Positions 10,901 through 19,214 of a DNA stretch of 28,683 bases are shown one piece after another. Numbering within the stretch: the stretch's first letter is position 1; every line of letters starts with the position of its first letter. The notes beneath the pieces are model-generated. The model did no database searches, was not told where the DNA came from, and worked only from the letters and a program-made list of their open reading frames with translations. This stretch comes from Gracilariopsis chorda (Eukaryota > Rhodophyta > Florideophyceae > Gracilariales > Gracilariaceae), in NCBI GenBank assembly GCA_003194525.1, contig NBIV01000728.1:1-28683 (forward strand), given 5' to 3'. The position numbers were made by a program, and so were the translations under genes.

Positions 10901-12064
10901 ATGGCTACCCACACTGCCCACGAGATCCTCGATCATTCCAAGAGACTGTCTTGTTCGTCTTCAACACCAGCCCACATTTCTCCTGTTCACTTTGCAGGCA
11001 TGGACGCCGTATCGTTCGAGGAATTCAAATCTGTGCATGATCTGCCTCACGAATATGATGCAGCTACCCCTCAACACAATTTGCGCCGCAGGAGCACAGA
11101 AGCTGTCACCCTGAGATCCGTTGGGGATATGAAGCTACGTATCCGCCCACAACTCAGGAAGAAGTCATCACGGAAGAAGCTGTCGAAGATGTCGAATTTA
11201 TGCTTCAGGTCTTCCAAAGGACCCACCTCAACGCACATTATCCAACCTGTCTCTGATGTTGAACCTGAGGCACATAGTTTGTGTTTAAGGTCATCAGCAG
11301 AATTCTGTTCCATAGAAACAATCAATCTCGTGTCTGATGTAGAATTGGAAACCGAGAGGGTTCGTGACTCAGTCGAACATGTTACTGAGATGGAATCAGG
11401 AACACAAAGCGACAGTGACGTTATTGACCTTGTGTCCGAAGGAGAATCTGAGACATCTACCGGTGTAAAAGGGGAGGATTGCGGGGGAGAGCCCTCCAAT
11501 GGCAATGGAAACGTGACAAGTCGAACAGAAGCTGCCTGGAGGTTTAGAATCAAGGCTCTGAAGAAAAAGAACCCGAGAATCTTTGATAACAAGGAAGCGC
11601 GGATGGAAATTCGCACCAAAGCGAAGCAGGGCCACACGGTTTACATGGGAATCGGGGTGGACACTTCAAATTGCGATGGACTTAGAAGCGTTATGGATTT
11701 CGTTTGCTGTCCAGAATTCAACTTAAACCCGAGTGAGAGGTGGAAAAAAGAGTTGAGGACAACTGTGTCTCAGTTCTTGCGTTGGTGCGTGGCCAACTCT
11801 GCTTGCCACAAATACGACGTTTGGAAACGGAGCGCCTTGTTCGAAAATGTGTCGAACAAGACTCTTGTGGAAACGTTTCTTGGATATTTTCTTGAGCGCT
11901 GTTCCACCCGAACTTTCTACTCAAAAGCAGAACAGCTTTCCGCCATATGCGAGGCAGCTCGCCCTACCCTCAATGAAAGCCAAAGGGGGAAACTTGGCGA
12001 AGTTATCGCCATCCTCGACAGCGTTGGGCACAGGACAAGAGCAGTGGCTTTTACAAAACTCTAG
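10901..12064 (+). CDS. Protein with three SIM-like motifs and a recombinase core-binding-like C-terminus
   Basis: Intact 387-codon frame. Residues 78-97 are strongly basic (RKKSSRKKLSK), suggesting nuclear entry. Three spaced copies of a hydrophobic-plus-acidic motif follow: IIQPVSDVE (113-121), INLVSDVELE (141-150) and VIDLVSEGESE (174-184). These match the pattern of SUMO-interacting motifs. Residues about 205-250 are basic and helical. Residues about 285-375 (TVSQFLRWCVANS, TLVETFLGYFLERC, RTFYSKAEQLSAICEAA) resemble the SAM-like N-terminal core-binding domain of tyrosine recombinases, but no catalytic R-H-R-Y domain follows before the stop. It could be a domesticated or truncated recombinase-derived nuclear protein, or an unrelated helical protein. 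The start is either ATG 10901 or the better-placed ATG 11000 (residue 34). It converges on the kinase gene, with 167 bp between the two stop codons. Confidence 0.65.
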   Translation: MATHTAHEILDHSKRLSCSSSTPAHISPVHFAGMDAVSFEEFKSVHDLPHEYDAATPQHNLRRRSTEAVTLRSVGDMKLRIRPQLRKKSSRKKLSKMSNLCFRSSKGPTSTHIIQPVSDVEPEAHSLCLRSSAEFCSIETINLVSDVELETERVRDSVEHVTEMESGTQSDSDVIDLVSEGESETSTGVKGEDCGGEPSNGNGNVTSRTEAAWRFRIKALKKKNPRIFDNKEARMEIRTKAKQGHTVYMGIGVDTSNCDGLRSVMDFVCCPEFNLNPSERWKKELRTTVSQFLRWCVANSACHKYDVWKRSALFENVSNKTLVETFLGYFLERCSTRTFYSKAEQLSAICEAARPTLNESQRGKLGEVIAILDSVGHRTRAVAFTKL

Positions 12065-12202
12065 TCATCTGCTTATTGGATAGGCTTCTGTTCTAACTGT
12101 GTTGCTGTATATCTCGGAGCACCGAGCATTTAGTCATTGCAGTCCGTCTCCGAGCACTACTTTGTCCGGTACATTTGGACCAGCTCAAGCTGCAAAGTGA
12201 TG

Positions 12203-12208
12203 AATAAA
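12203..12208 (+). terminator. Candidate polyadenylation signal AATAAA
   Basis: Canonical AATAAA 139 bases after the plus-strand stop codon, just before the 3' end of the convergent kinase gene. The distance and strand fit the 10901-12064 transcript. Confidence 0.45.
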
Positions 12209-12231
12209 GGCCTGTGCCCCCATACCATAAA

Positions 12232-13017
12232 CTACTGTTTCCCACATGGATCATTGATAACGTTCAAATACTCTTCCAGTTTCTGCAGCGCAAAGATATC
12301 GTTTTCAACTTCTGAAGTCACAACACCCGTTCGGGAAAAGCCCAATGTCCCAGTCTTAGATCCCAGCGGCTCTCCTTCGCGGCGACATGAATCAAAATCT
12401 ATGAGCACTGGAGTATTACAGCCGTCGAACATCACGTTGTCTGGGCTAATATCATTGTGACAGAAACCTAAAGCGTGCAAGTGCTGAATTCCCTTCTTAA
12501 CTGACTGGATACAAAAGGCTCTATCGACTTTACGCGGACAACCATCGACGCGTTCGCGCAGGGTCTCACTGTATCGCTCGAAACAGAGCCCAACGATGTA
12601 TCCGTCTTTGACCTCACACCCCAAATACTTTGCTATGTTAGGGTGAGGGGATTTTCTCAAGATCTCACATACTTTGGCTTCCTCACGCATCACTTTCCAC
12701 AGTTGAGTGTCTTCTTCGCTTTCCTTGCATGTATACATCATCACATTTGGCCGCTTAATGTAAACCTTATCCCTTGGTGATACTGAGACATTGGTAAAGC
12801 TTTCTACATCAAAACGAGGATAAATATCGTTCCTGTCGATTTCCCGACCGTTTAATGTATGAAGATCGAGGCTTTGTAAGTCCGAGTCATATACCCGACG
12901 TGGAATTGTGGTAACAAAGACTTTCTCTTGGTCTGTGTAGAGAACGGCTGTGAAAGAAAACTTCACGACTCCCTCTTCTCCCAGCTCATATATAAATTCG
13001 GTCTTGAGCAGCTTCAT
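12232..13017 (-). CDS. Small divergent protein kinase
   Basis: Protein-kinase-like fold in 261 residues. Residues 1-80 are an N-terminal part without a clear glycine loop. VYIKRP supplies the ATP-binding Lys (88). REEAKVCEIL supplies the helix-C Glu (about 113). HPNIAKYLG precedes a hinge-like GLCFERYSETL. The catalytic loop is CHNDISPDNVMFD (D189, N194), so HRD reads HND. The magnesium loop is IDFDSC, DFD instead of DFG (D207). GTLGF and ENDIFAL (D240) close the domain, and there is no APE. All residues needed for phosphotransfer are present, so it is probably active despite its shortness. The combination HND...DFDSC is one I know from fungal and algal kinase-like proteins. It has no membrane segment or signal peptide. 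A good ATG at 13017 is the only long start. It is intact, unlike most neighbours. Confidence 0.85.
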   Translation of the reverse strand: MKLLKTEFIYELGEEGVVKFSFTAVLYTDQEKVFVTTIPRRVYDSDLQSLDLHTLNGREIDRNDIYPRFDVESFTNVSVSPRDKVYIKRPNVMMYTCKESEEDTQLWKVMREEAKVCEILRKSPHPNIAKYLGCEVKDGYIVGLCFERYSETLRERVDGCPRKVDRAFCIQSVKKGIQHLHALGFCHNDISPDNVMFDGCNTPVLIDFDSCRREGEPLGSKTGTLGFSRTGVVTSEVENDIFALQKLEEYLNVINDPCGKQ

Positions 13018-13612
13018 GGTTTACGTTCGTGTTTGGCTTAGATTTCCAAGTGCGTTAGAAACGTTCTCAGTCGATAAATGGATGATGTTGTCAACCTTTC
13101 GGGTACAGTGAACAGGGTTGAAAGATGCTGTTGGTACCATAGATACAGGACGTTTGCTATCGAATAGTATGCGACCGGTAACCCTTCAACCGTTTAACGC
13201 TTCCGTTTCAGACAAAACACATCATTTACCTTCGTAACAAATGCCAGTAGGTACGGAGGTACCAACGGTACATGATGCACAGATAGCCTTGCTCGTAGAC
13301 CCCCATCAGTCTCCGGCTGCTAGGGGTCTCTTACTGGAGCGCCAAACGCAACTTACCGTCGTGCATTTGGTGCGACCGTTCACGTACGAAGGGTGCACCA
13401 TGGGAACTTCGTAACACCACAGTGTAGAGGTCAACGGCCCCCTCAGGGCCGTTCCAAACAAGCGTTCTGGCGTACCAGCGTACCAGAGTTTTGACACTTG
13501 TACGACAGTAGTTCGCCCTCCGACAATCAAAACATCATAGGGATCCCAAGTAGTAGTTCAGCTCTTAATTCGACAACTTCCGAAATTTCGGTGAAGCACC
13601 TCCACCAAAACG
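13018..13612. other. Intergenic stretch between kinase start and piggyBac
   Basis: About 0.6 kb that should include the minus-strand kinase promoter. I see no convincing TATA box. There are several GGTACC/GTACCA repeats (near 13129, 13251 and 13468), and the small ORF at minus 13306-13530 has no domain. Confidence 0.35.
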
Positions 13613-13616
13613 TTAA

Positions 13617-13629
13617 CCCTTTTGAACCG
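13617..13629. repeat. piggyBac left terminal inverted repeat
   Basis: CCCTTTTGAACCG directly follows TTAA and pairs with the right end at 17312-17324 with one mismatch. The run CCC(T)n after TTAA is typical of piggyBac-superfamily ends. Confidence 0.9.
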
Positions 13630-13639
13630 AAACGATTAT

Positions 13640-13776
13640 CGCTACTATACTAGCGTTAAGGTGAAAGCCTTATTGGCTTGCGACGAAAACAACTGGTTCT
13701 CTGTTCGCCAGGTGTCTTCAAAGCTTAAAGCTAGTATACTAGCGCTAAAGATTACTTTGTTCTCATTGGCTTTCAC
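13640..13776. repeat. Subterminal palindromes and inverted repeats of the piggyBac left end
   Basis: Two copies of TATACTAGCG(T/C)TAA lie about 90 bp apart (near 13646 and 13736), each in a palindrome: imperfect at 13641-13655 and a perfect 14-mer, GCTAGTATACTAGC, at 13730-13743. Just inside each is one arm of an inverted pair, GTGAAAGCC (13661-13669) and GGCTTTCAC (13768-13776). They may be transposase-binding sites or promoter operators, lying just upstream of the TATA box. Confidence 0.7.
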
Positions 13777-13812
13777 ATGATTTTATGATGATGACAACCA
13801 ATTAGAACAGTC

Positions 13813-13818
13813 TATATA
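13813..13818 (+). promoter_or_regulatory. TATA box of the piggyBac transposase gene
   Basis: TATATA within TCTATATAGGG. A transcript start near 13845 would give a leader of about 150 bases to the first usable in-frame ATG at 13999. Upstream ATGs at 13876, 13883 and 13940 open only very short frames. Confidence 0.5.
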
Positions 13819-13998
13819 GGGAGATATTAGCCACAATCAGAGCACTCTTTGCCACCCGCATATCATTGCAAATTCATGCATAATGCAGAACAACGAGACA
13901 CAACTTGAAGCCTCATAACGCAGTCAAAAGTGCCCCGAAATGAACAGACTACCACCAAATATACTGACCCAATCTTACTTCTCCCATCCGCTGTTAGT

Positions 13999-16104
13999 AT
14001 GTTGTTCGCGGAAATGAACGGTTCTAAATCTAACGCCACTGCACAATTCAATGACTTAGAATGCAACTTTCACGAAGCTGGTGAAATAGACTGGCAGAAA
14101 ACGGACGACGAAGAGTTTCTGGTCATTGCTTTGGGAACAGCTGAAAAACAATCTGTATACGATACAGTGCCGTATTGCTCTTTGTGGCGCAACAGAAGTG
14201 GGTTATATTTGGCAAAGTCAGAACTTATACAACGTACTTATTCTCACAGGGATGAACTGGGATTGCTTGGGTTATTCTTGAATGAATCCTTTTTAGAATG
14301 TGTACGTGATTGGACTAGTAAAGAACTTGTAAATCGTGGGCAGAGAAGTAAGGCATTGAGAATGGACGAACTACTTGCGTATCTTGGGCTGGAACTAGCT
14401 ACATCTATACATCTTCTAAATCATCTTCGAGATTACTGGTCCAATTCAGACCTCTTAGGGATACTATTTTTCAAACAGACTATGGGACGGGATAAGTTTA
14501 TGAACATCCGAGCTTCGCTCCGTCTGTATCCTTGTTATGATTTCGATGCTGCCGTTCTTGACCCGTTGTGGCACAGCCGTCAGCTTCTTGAACATTTCGC
14601 AAGAAATGCAGCTACAATTGCGATTCCTGTTGGTGTGAGTTCTCTTGACGAAAACACAGTACGATGTAAAGGTCGTACTGGGGCTCGATCTTATATGAAA
14701 TCGAAACCGGTCAAGTTTGGGATTCACTTTTACGCTGTGGTGGGTTGGTCACACGCATATTTACATAGCGTGCAAGATAATGGTTCTGGGAGTAAGTCAG
14801 GTCAATCGCCTGTACAGCGATACACATATACATTTAGAAATCTCCGAGGTGCTGTGGAACGAAAAGTGGACGGAACACTGGTTGCTAAATCTACTTCGTC
14901 GGCGTTATGGTGCGCCCAAATGGCGCATCAGACACAACTGCACCCTACACCTTCTTGTGGACGTTTGATGGTAATGGACAACTTCTACACACGCCACGTC
15001 CTTGCCCGTCAGTTACTTTGCCTTAGCGATGGGGAGTGCAGAGTTTTGGGTACTGTTCGTTTTACCAACATTGACGGAATGAACAGACCAGCGCTGAAAG
15101 AGGCCATCGAGAGCCTCAAACATGCAAATCGTGGTGTCTGGCGTTTAGTTCAAGTGTTACAGAGAGAAGGTAGCGCAAACATGCCGGTAACAGTCGCAGA
15201 GAAAACAGGGTTTGTCGTTTTCAAAGACAGAGCAGTAGTGTCGTTTTACTCAAATGATCTCGCGGATACGCCAAGGTTACGCATTCACGCACCGGATCCA
15301 CATGCTGTTACATGCGTGCAAGGACTTGCGTCTTTACAAAGTTGGGTTGGACATGAATCTGTACGGCGAACAACCTTACAAGTTCCTGCAATTATCGTTG
15401 CTTACAACCTTTTTATGAATACTGTAGACAGGTTCGATCAATTTCGATCGACTTCGGCGACGTTGAGAAAGGAGGAGCGAGTTTCAATGAGCCTTCCTAC
15501 CTTCATCCTGGATGCGAGTATTATCAACGCCCACGCGTTATTGAACGCAATCAGCAAGAAAGGAGACACTATTATTGACCTTCAAGTCATGAAACAGAGG
15601 ATAATCAAACAGCTTGTATCGGACCACGTTACATACCAACAACAACGAGCGTCAATTTCGTCACCTACATGCCGTGAAGACGCTGCTTGTCTCCGTGTCA
15701 GGAAAGGTGGGGAAAGAAGAGACCATCATATTTTGCTCGAAACTGAGGGCAAGCGTAGCGTACGGTGTTTGCTGTGCAAAGCCCTGTCAAGATCTAACCC
15801 AGGGTACACTATCTACTCCTGTACGGAGTGCAAGTGTGGATTCCACGTCAATTGCTTCGCACTTTTCCATCAGAAAGAGGCGTTCCGAAATGTTCGTCCT
15901 GATATATACAACGCAGTGAAATCTGCCGAGGTTATACTGTCATCCTCATTACATCGCAATAGAAGAAAAAAAGTTACCGCAACCCTGAAAACCGTCCGAC
16001 TGCTGTACAAGAAGTACAACTATTGTTCTTTGAACCCCATATACGCACCACATTCATCTGGCCAAAGTCGTCTGATTCTTTCCAATGCGCATCGCGGTAT
16101 TTGA
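13999..16104 (+). CDS. piggyBac-like transposase (DDE_Tnp_1_7 family), intact
   Basis: Cut-and-paste transposase that excises and inserts the element at TTAA. The open frame runs from 13930, but its first ATG is 13999, giving 701 residues. Numbered from the ATG, the catalytic aspartates are D217 (SSLDENT, followed by GRTGARSYMKSKPVKFGIH), D327 (MVMDNFYT) and D477/D480 (NTVDRFDQF). These match the D-D-D plus D pattern of piggyBac, including the D-x2-D spacing. The C-terminus has a Cys-rich zinc-binding domain beginning near residue 590 (CLLC, then YSCTECKCGFHVNCFALFH), as in transposase-associated zinc ribbons. There is no stop or frameshift over 2.1 kb. Its last 85 bases overlap the 3' end of the convergent accessory ORF. 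An alternative is a spliced start upstream of 13930; the 5' end is the least certain part. Confidence 0.95.
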   Translation: MLFAEMNGSKSNATAQFNDLECNFHEAGEIDWQKTDDEEFLVIALGTAEKQSVYDTVPYCSLWRNRSGLYLAKSELIQRTYSHRDELGLLGLFLNESFLECVRDWTSKELVNRGQRSKALRMDELLAYLGLELATSIHLLNHLRDYWSNSDLLGILFFKQTMGRDKFMNIRASLRLYPCYDFDAAVLDPLWHSRQLLEHFARNAATIAIPVGVSSLDENTVRCKGRTGARSYMKSKPVKFGIHFYAVVGWSHAYLHSVQDNGSGSKSGQSPVQRYTYTFRNLRGAVERKVDGTLVAKSTSSALWCAQMAHQTQLHPTPSCGRLMVMDNFYTRHVLARQLLCLSDGECRVLGTVRFTNIDGMNRPALKEAIESLKHANRGVWRLVQVLQREGSANMPVTVAEKTGFVVFKDRAVVSFYSNDLADTPRLRIHAPDPHAVTCVQGLASLQSWVGHESVRRTTLQVPAIIVAYNLFMNTVDRFDQFRSTSATLRKEERVSMSLPTFILDASIINAHALLNAISKKGDTIIDLQVMKQRIIKQLVSDHVTYQQQRASISSPTCREDAACLRVRKGGERRDHHILLETEGKRSVRCLLCKALSRSNPGYTIYSCTECKCGFHVNCFALFHQKEAFRNVRPDIYNAVKSAEVILSSSLHRNRRKKVTATLKTVRLLYKKYNYCSLNPIYAPHSSGQSRLILSNAHRGI

Positions 16105-16382
16105 ACTCGTTTCCCCTTCCTTAGGAAGCCATGTCTTTCGTACGTGAACGCCTTATACGCAGATTTCCGTGCATGGTTATTGTCCTCCTTTGTTTTACCA
16201 AGAGCAGGATAAAAATGCGCTACTTTCTCGACGACTGTCGGACCTAGCTGCATCCAGTAGCACGGAGTTCCACCACAGATATGGCACGCAATGTCCTCAT
16301 TGTGAGTGGTAATAGGCGGAATGAAACGCAGTACTGCGTTTACTTCAACGGTGCTCGAATCACTTGTGGGTTCAAGGGCCAT
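16020..16382 (-). CDS. piggyBac accessory ORF: 120-residue Cys-containing small protein
   Basis: The frame is open far upstream, but the upstream part lies in GC-rich minisatellite. The ATG at 16382 (context CAATATGGC) begins the protein-like part. Features are CHICGGTPC (a C-x2-C-x4-C group), then a basic region ending RKSAYKAFTYERHGFLRKGKR, then PRCALERIRRLWPDECGAYMGFKE at the C-terminus. From memory, small proteins with this ending (G-L-x-KG-x-R, I-P-x-C, I-R-x-x-x-P, Y-x-GF) occur beside transposon genes in algae and stramenopiles; I cannot verify this here. It is encoded inside the transposon, convergent with the transposase and overlapping its end by 85 bp. It is likely a second element-encoded protein, possibly DNA-binding. 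Confidence 0.6.
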   Translation of the reverse strand: MALEPTSDSSTVEVNAVLRFIPPITTHNEDIACHICGGTPCYWMQLGPTVVEKVAHFYPALGKTKEDNNHARKSAYKAFTYERHGFLRKGKRVQIPRCALERIRRLWPDECGAYMGFKEQ

Positions 16383-16560
16383 ATTGAAGGTTTTGGTTTT
16401 TTGTGAAGTCTCATACTGGCGTTTCGATGTGTGGCTCTCATTTGAGCGGCACGCGCAATGTGATGCTTTGATGGAGTTTGCAGAGACAAAGTTGAAAGTG
16501 GCTAATGTTTGGTGCCTGTTCTTTTTCTTGCAGAATATGGTTTCCAGCTTGCATGGCGAA

Positions 16561-16608
16561 CAGCGGCAGCACAGCGACGGCGCACAGCGGCAGCACAGCG
16601 ACGGCGGC
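16561..16608. repeat. Tandem 24-bp GC-rich repeat, two copies
   Basis: Two consecutive near-identical 24-base units starting CAGCGGCAGCACAGCGACGG, at 16561 and 16585. They open a GC-rich low-complexity block that continues to about 17060. Confidence 0.8.
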
Positions 16609-16708
16609 AAAGCGGCAACGCAAAGCGGTAGCACAGCGGCGGCGCACAGCGGCATCACAGAGGCGGTGCACAACCGTAGCTCAGCTGCAGCGCACAGCGG
16701 CTGCGACA

Positions 16709-16860
16709 GCGGCGGCGCCCGGTTACAGCGGCGGCGCCTGGTTACAGTGGCGGCGCACGGCCACAGCGGCAGCGCCCTGTTACAGCGGTGGCGCACGGCC
16801 AAAGCGGCGGCCGTCGGTTACAGCAGCAGTGCGCGGTCACAGCGGCATTGCACGGCTGCA
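16709..16860. repeat. 19-bp minisatellite, eight units
   Basis: Eight consecutive units of 19 bases, consensus about GCGGCGGCGC(C/A)(C/T)GGTTACA, at 16709, 16728, 16747, 16766, 16785, 16804, 16823 and 16842, with increasing divergence to the right. The period is not a multiple of three, so the long GC-rich ORFs here are repeat artefacts. It lies inside the transposon between the accessory ORF and the right terminus. Confidence 0.85.
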
Positions 16861-17311
16861 GCGGCTGCAGCGACGGCGTACGGCGGCGGCCGCGGGGCGT
16901 GGAGGGAGCGGCGAGAGGTTGCGGTGGCGCGAGGCTGCGGAGGCGCGCAATGCTGTGCGTTTGGCGCGTGGGCGCGCGACTGCACGCGGAACAGCAGGTG
17001 CGTAAGAGTTTGCGGCTGCGTGTGGTGTGGCAGCGGTGTGAGCGTGGACGGCGCGGCGGCGCAGCTGCTGGCAATCCAGTGGGGTTTGGTAGGAGAGAAC
17101 TCGAAGGTACAAGTGATAGTATCCGATTGCGGTAGTATGTGAAGTTTTCAGAAGACTTCACATTCCAGCGCGATGCGCAGAAGTCATCATATTGTGTGTT
17201 ATGGCTCTCGCAGAATGCATCGGACGGAAATTGATTGAATCCTGAGCTTACAAGCGCTCCATTCCAACTGGATAGTTTCTTATTGCTACCATAGTAGCGT
17301 TTAGAATTCTC

Positions 17312-17324
17312 CGGCTCAAAAGGG
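17312..17324. repeat. piggyBac right terminal inverted repeat
   Basis: Reads CGGCTCAAAAGGG on the plus strand and is followed by TTAA. It is the inverted partner of 13617-13629, with one mismatch. Confidence 0.9.
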
Positions 17325-17495
17325 TTAATCTCTCAACAACCAATAGAAGTGTTTTGGTTCTCATACGTGCGTCAGATTCGCAACACAATCAACTTGCAAC
17401 AACTCACCCCACAAGAATCACGAACGTTTACTTTTCGTCCTATCAATAAGCTAACGTAATGGCTGTGAAAGCCCAAAAATAAAGGGTTTCAAATA

Positions 17496-19211
17496 GTGGC
17501 AATGTATATGTGCCCGCTTAAGCAGCTGACTGTTCACGACATACCAAAATTCGACTCTCCATCACAGTCTGGAGCAACAATTCCCGCGACAGGAACCAAC
17601 AACGCTATGCGCGCTTCAGCGTTTTGAGCTTTTGCTCCTGCTTGACGCATCTCCAATCTGTTTTTACTGCACACAACGACGGCAAAAAATGCTTTGCTGC
17701 AGTGCCAGTTGCACAAGACGCTTCATATTTCTTTCTGTCTCCTTGTAAGCAGCTGCGCGTCTTTTTGCCTTCTCTGCTTGCTTTCTACGTTTTTGGTGGC
17801 TCAATACGTTTCAAATGCGCTTCAATCACAGCAACTGAAGTAACATATGAACCAGCGGTTGTATGGAGTTGAACATGTCCATTCGTTTCCACGACGGCGT
17901 TGCGTAGTAAGATACGATGCTGCTTTTCAAACCCTGATACAAGCGCTTTCATGCTAACGTTCTCTTTCTCACTTCTTTTTGCATTTGTCAAAAGCTTTTC
18001 AAGTGGTTTAATGTTGGGACCAAGGCGTTCGATGTCCCATATTCCTGATCTGTGGAGTCTGGATCGAATTTTCGTGGACGTATGGGAGCTGTAATAGGCA
18101 TTATAAATGCATTGACCGACATAAATGCATTCAAACGTGTCTTATGGAGGGTTGCTTTGTGGAGCTTATATTGCAAAAAATGATTTGTAGGAGCTGAAAA
18201 CCGAGACATCCAATGGCTGAGTCGCATGTGACGTGTGCACAGCAGCGCTATTACGACGATAATGTTATCTTTGAAGAACTATAACGTCTTGTACTGAATG
18301 GGGGATCCATGTCCATCTAGGAGTAACATTAGATTCTGGTTATTGACACCGAGATATTTCGTTTCCTCCGCAAAAAACGAAGCCCATTGAAAGACAATAT
18401 TAGTATCAACTCCCGGGGGGTTTCGTTTAACAGATAACACGGCAGTAGGACGGGAGTACAGCGTTTGGGTGTTGCCACGGACGGTTCTTTAATGCGCCAT
18501 TTTTTCCGGGAAGTCAATCACAGGCTTGTAGGCTTTCCCACATGCACTGACAACAAACATTACCGTCACGCGATCTAGATTTCCTTTGGTGGTCAAGGCT
18601 GTCTGCTGAAGACGCAATCCAACAACTCCAATACCTTTTTCGAAAGCTCAGGCCTTTCATCTTCTCAAACGAAGCCCCGGACTGATCAGTGTTGAAAATG
18701 TAGTGTGGCTCATGCATATTGAAGTGGTTCGTTGGCGCAGACACCCTGGCAATATGCTGCCGTAAGTTGTGCGGAAGTCATTGCGTTCACCCGTTTGTCT
18801 TCCATGAGATTAACTGGCAAGATTGCTAAGTTGTACCTTCGGATGAATCGTGTTACCCAGTTCTTCGATGGTTTGTTGTTTGAAAATGGAATTCGGGCTT
18901 GGCGTGATTGAGGGCAGCATAGTAATGTACTGTTCAGCGAGATCAAGAACCCCTTTTCGAGAGTGGTGTGTTGTTTTTGGCATAATATTGTACCGCTTGC
19001 GCAATGGTGGCTTCTTCATCACTGTTAGGGACAGGGGGCCACCAAATGATTTTGGCTTCAAGTGAATTCCCGTGGTCAGAGAGGTTTGGCTTCTGGTTTT
19101 GAGACACTGAACAAGCATAGTCCCGACGTATTTGTTCCTACTGGGACGTTGCTGCTATCAAGAAATAGATTTCCCAGAGCAGTTGGTCGTTAAGCGTTCA
19201 TATATTGCCAT
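17496..19211 (-). mobile_element. Decayed pogo/Tigger-type DNA transposon
   Basis: A DDE_1-type transposase relic is flanked by a degenerate inverted repeat. The left copy at 17496-17523 has GGCAATGTATATG then CGCTTAAGC. The right copy at 19188-19211, on the other strand, has GGCAATATATG then CGCTTAACG. A TA dinucleotide precedes the left copy, as expected for Tc1/mariner-superfamily insertion; the right one is not preserved. The total of about 1.7 kb fits a pogo-like element. It starts only about 170 bp from the piggyBac right end. Confidence 0.65.
17605..19060 (-). pseudogene. pogo/Tigger-type transposase pseudogene
   Basis: Transposase of the pogo branch of Tc1/mariner, broken by several frameshifts. 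In order on the minus strand: a psq-type helix-turn-helix remnant (PLRKRYNIMPKTTHHSRKG) near 19010-18955; a CENP-B-like second helix-turn-helix (NKPSKNWVTRFIRRYNL) near 18880-18830; the first catalytic Asp in HYIFNTDQSG (Asp codon at 18685-18687, usual motif N-x-D-E-T-G); the second Asp in LMLLLDGHGS (Asp codon at 18315-18317); then fragments of the region with the third acidic residue near 18230-18130; and a Lys-rich tail ending at a stop at 17605. The span of about 1.45 kb matches a full-length transposase of about 480 residues, so this is a full copy that decayed rather than a fragment. Confidence 0.85.
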
Positions 19212-19214
19212 TTG

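Larger units (their letters stand above)
13613..17328 (+). mobile_element. piggyBac-type DNA transposon, with TTAA target duplication
   Basis: Both ends carry TTAA (13613-13616 and 17325-17328), the piggyBac target duplication. Inside them are matching terminal inverted repeats: CCCTTTTGAACCG at 13617-13629, and on the other strand CCCTTTTGAGCCG ending at 17324 (12 of 13 identical). A subterminal motif CGCTACTAT occurs in inverted orientation 23 bases from the left end and 25 bases from the right end. The element proper is 3708 bp. It holds the transposase (plus), a convergent accessory ORF (minus) and a GC-rich minisatellite. The ends are well preserved and the transposase is unbroken, so this insertion is probably young and may be autonomous. 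Confidence 0.93.

Noticed and set aside
16383..16802. N-terminal 140-codon extension of the antisense accessory ORF
   Set aside because: Its first part is Cys/Ala/Leu/Arg repeat text from the minisatellite. The ATG at 16382 is where normal protein text begins.
16306..17142. Plus-strand 278-codon ORF inside the piggyBac element, with overlapping 166- and 115-codon ORFs
   Set aside because: They run through the GC-rich minisatellite, are nearly pure Ala/Gly/Ser/Arg/His text and are open in several frames at once, which is a composition artefact.
19173..19211. CAGT at 19180 and ACTG at 17532 as ends of outward-facing elements
   Set aside because: This would leave the pogo transposase outside both elements. 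Reading the same repeats inward encloses it.
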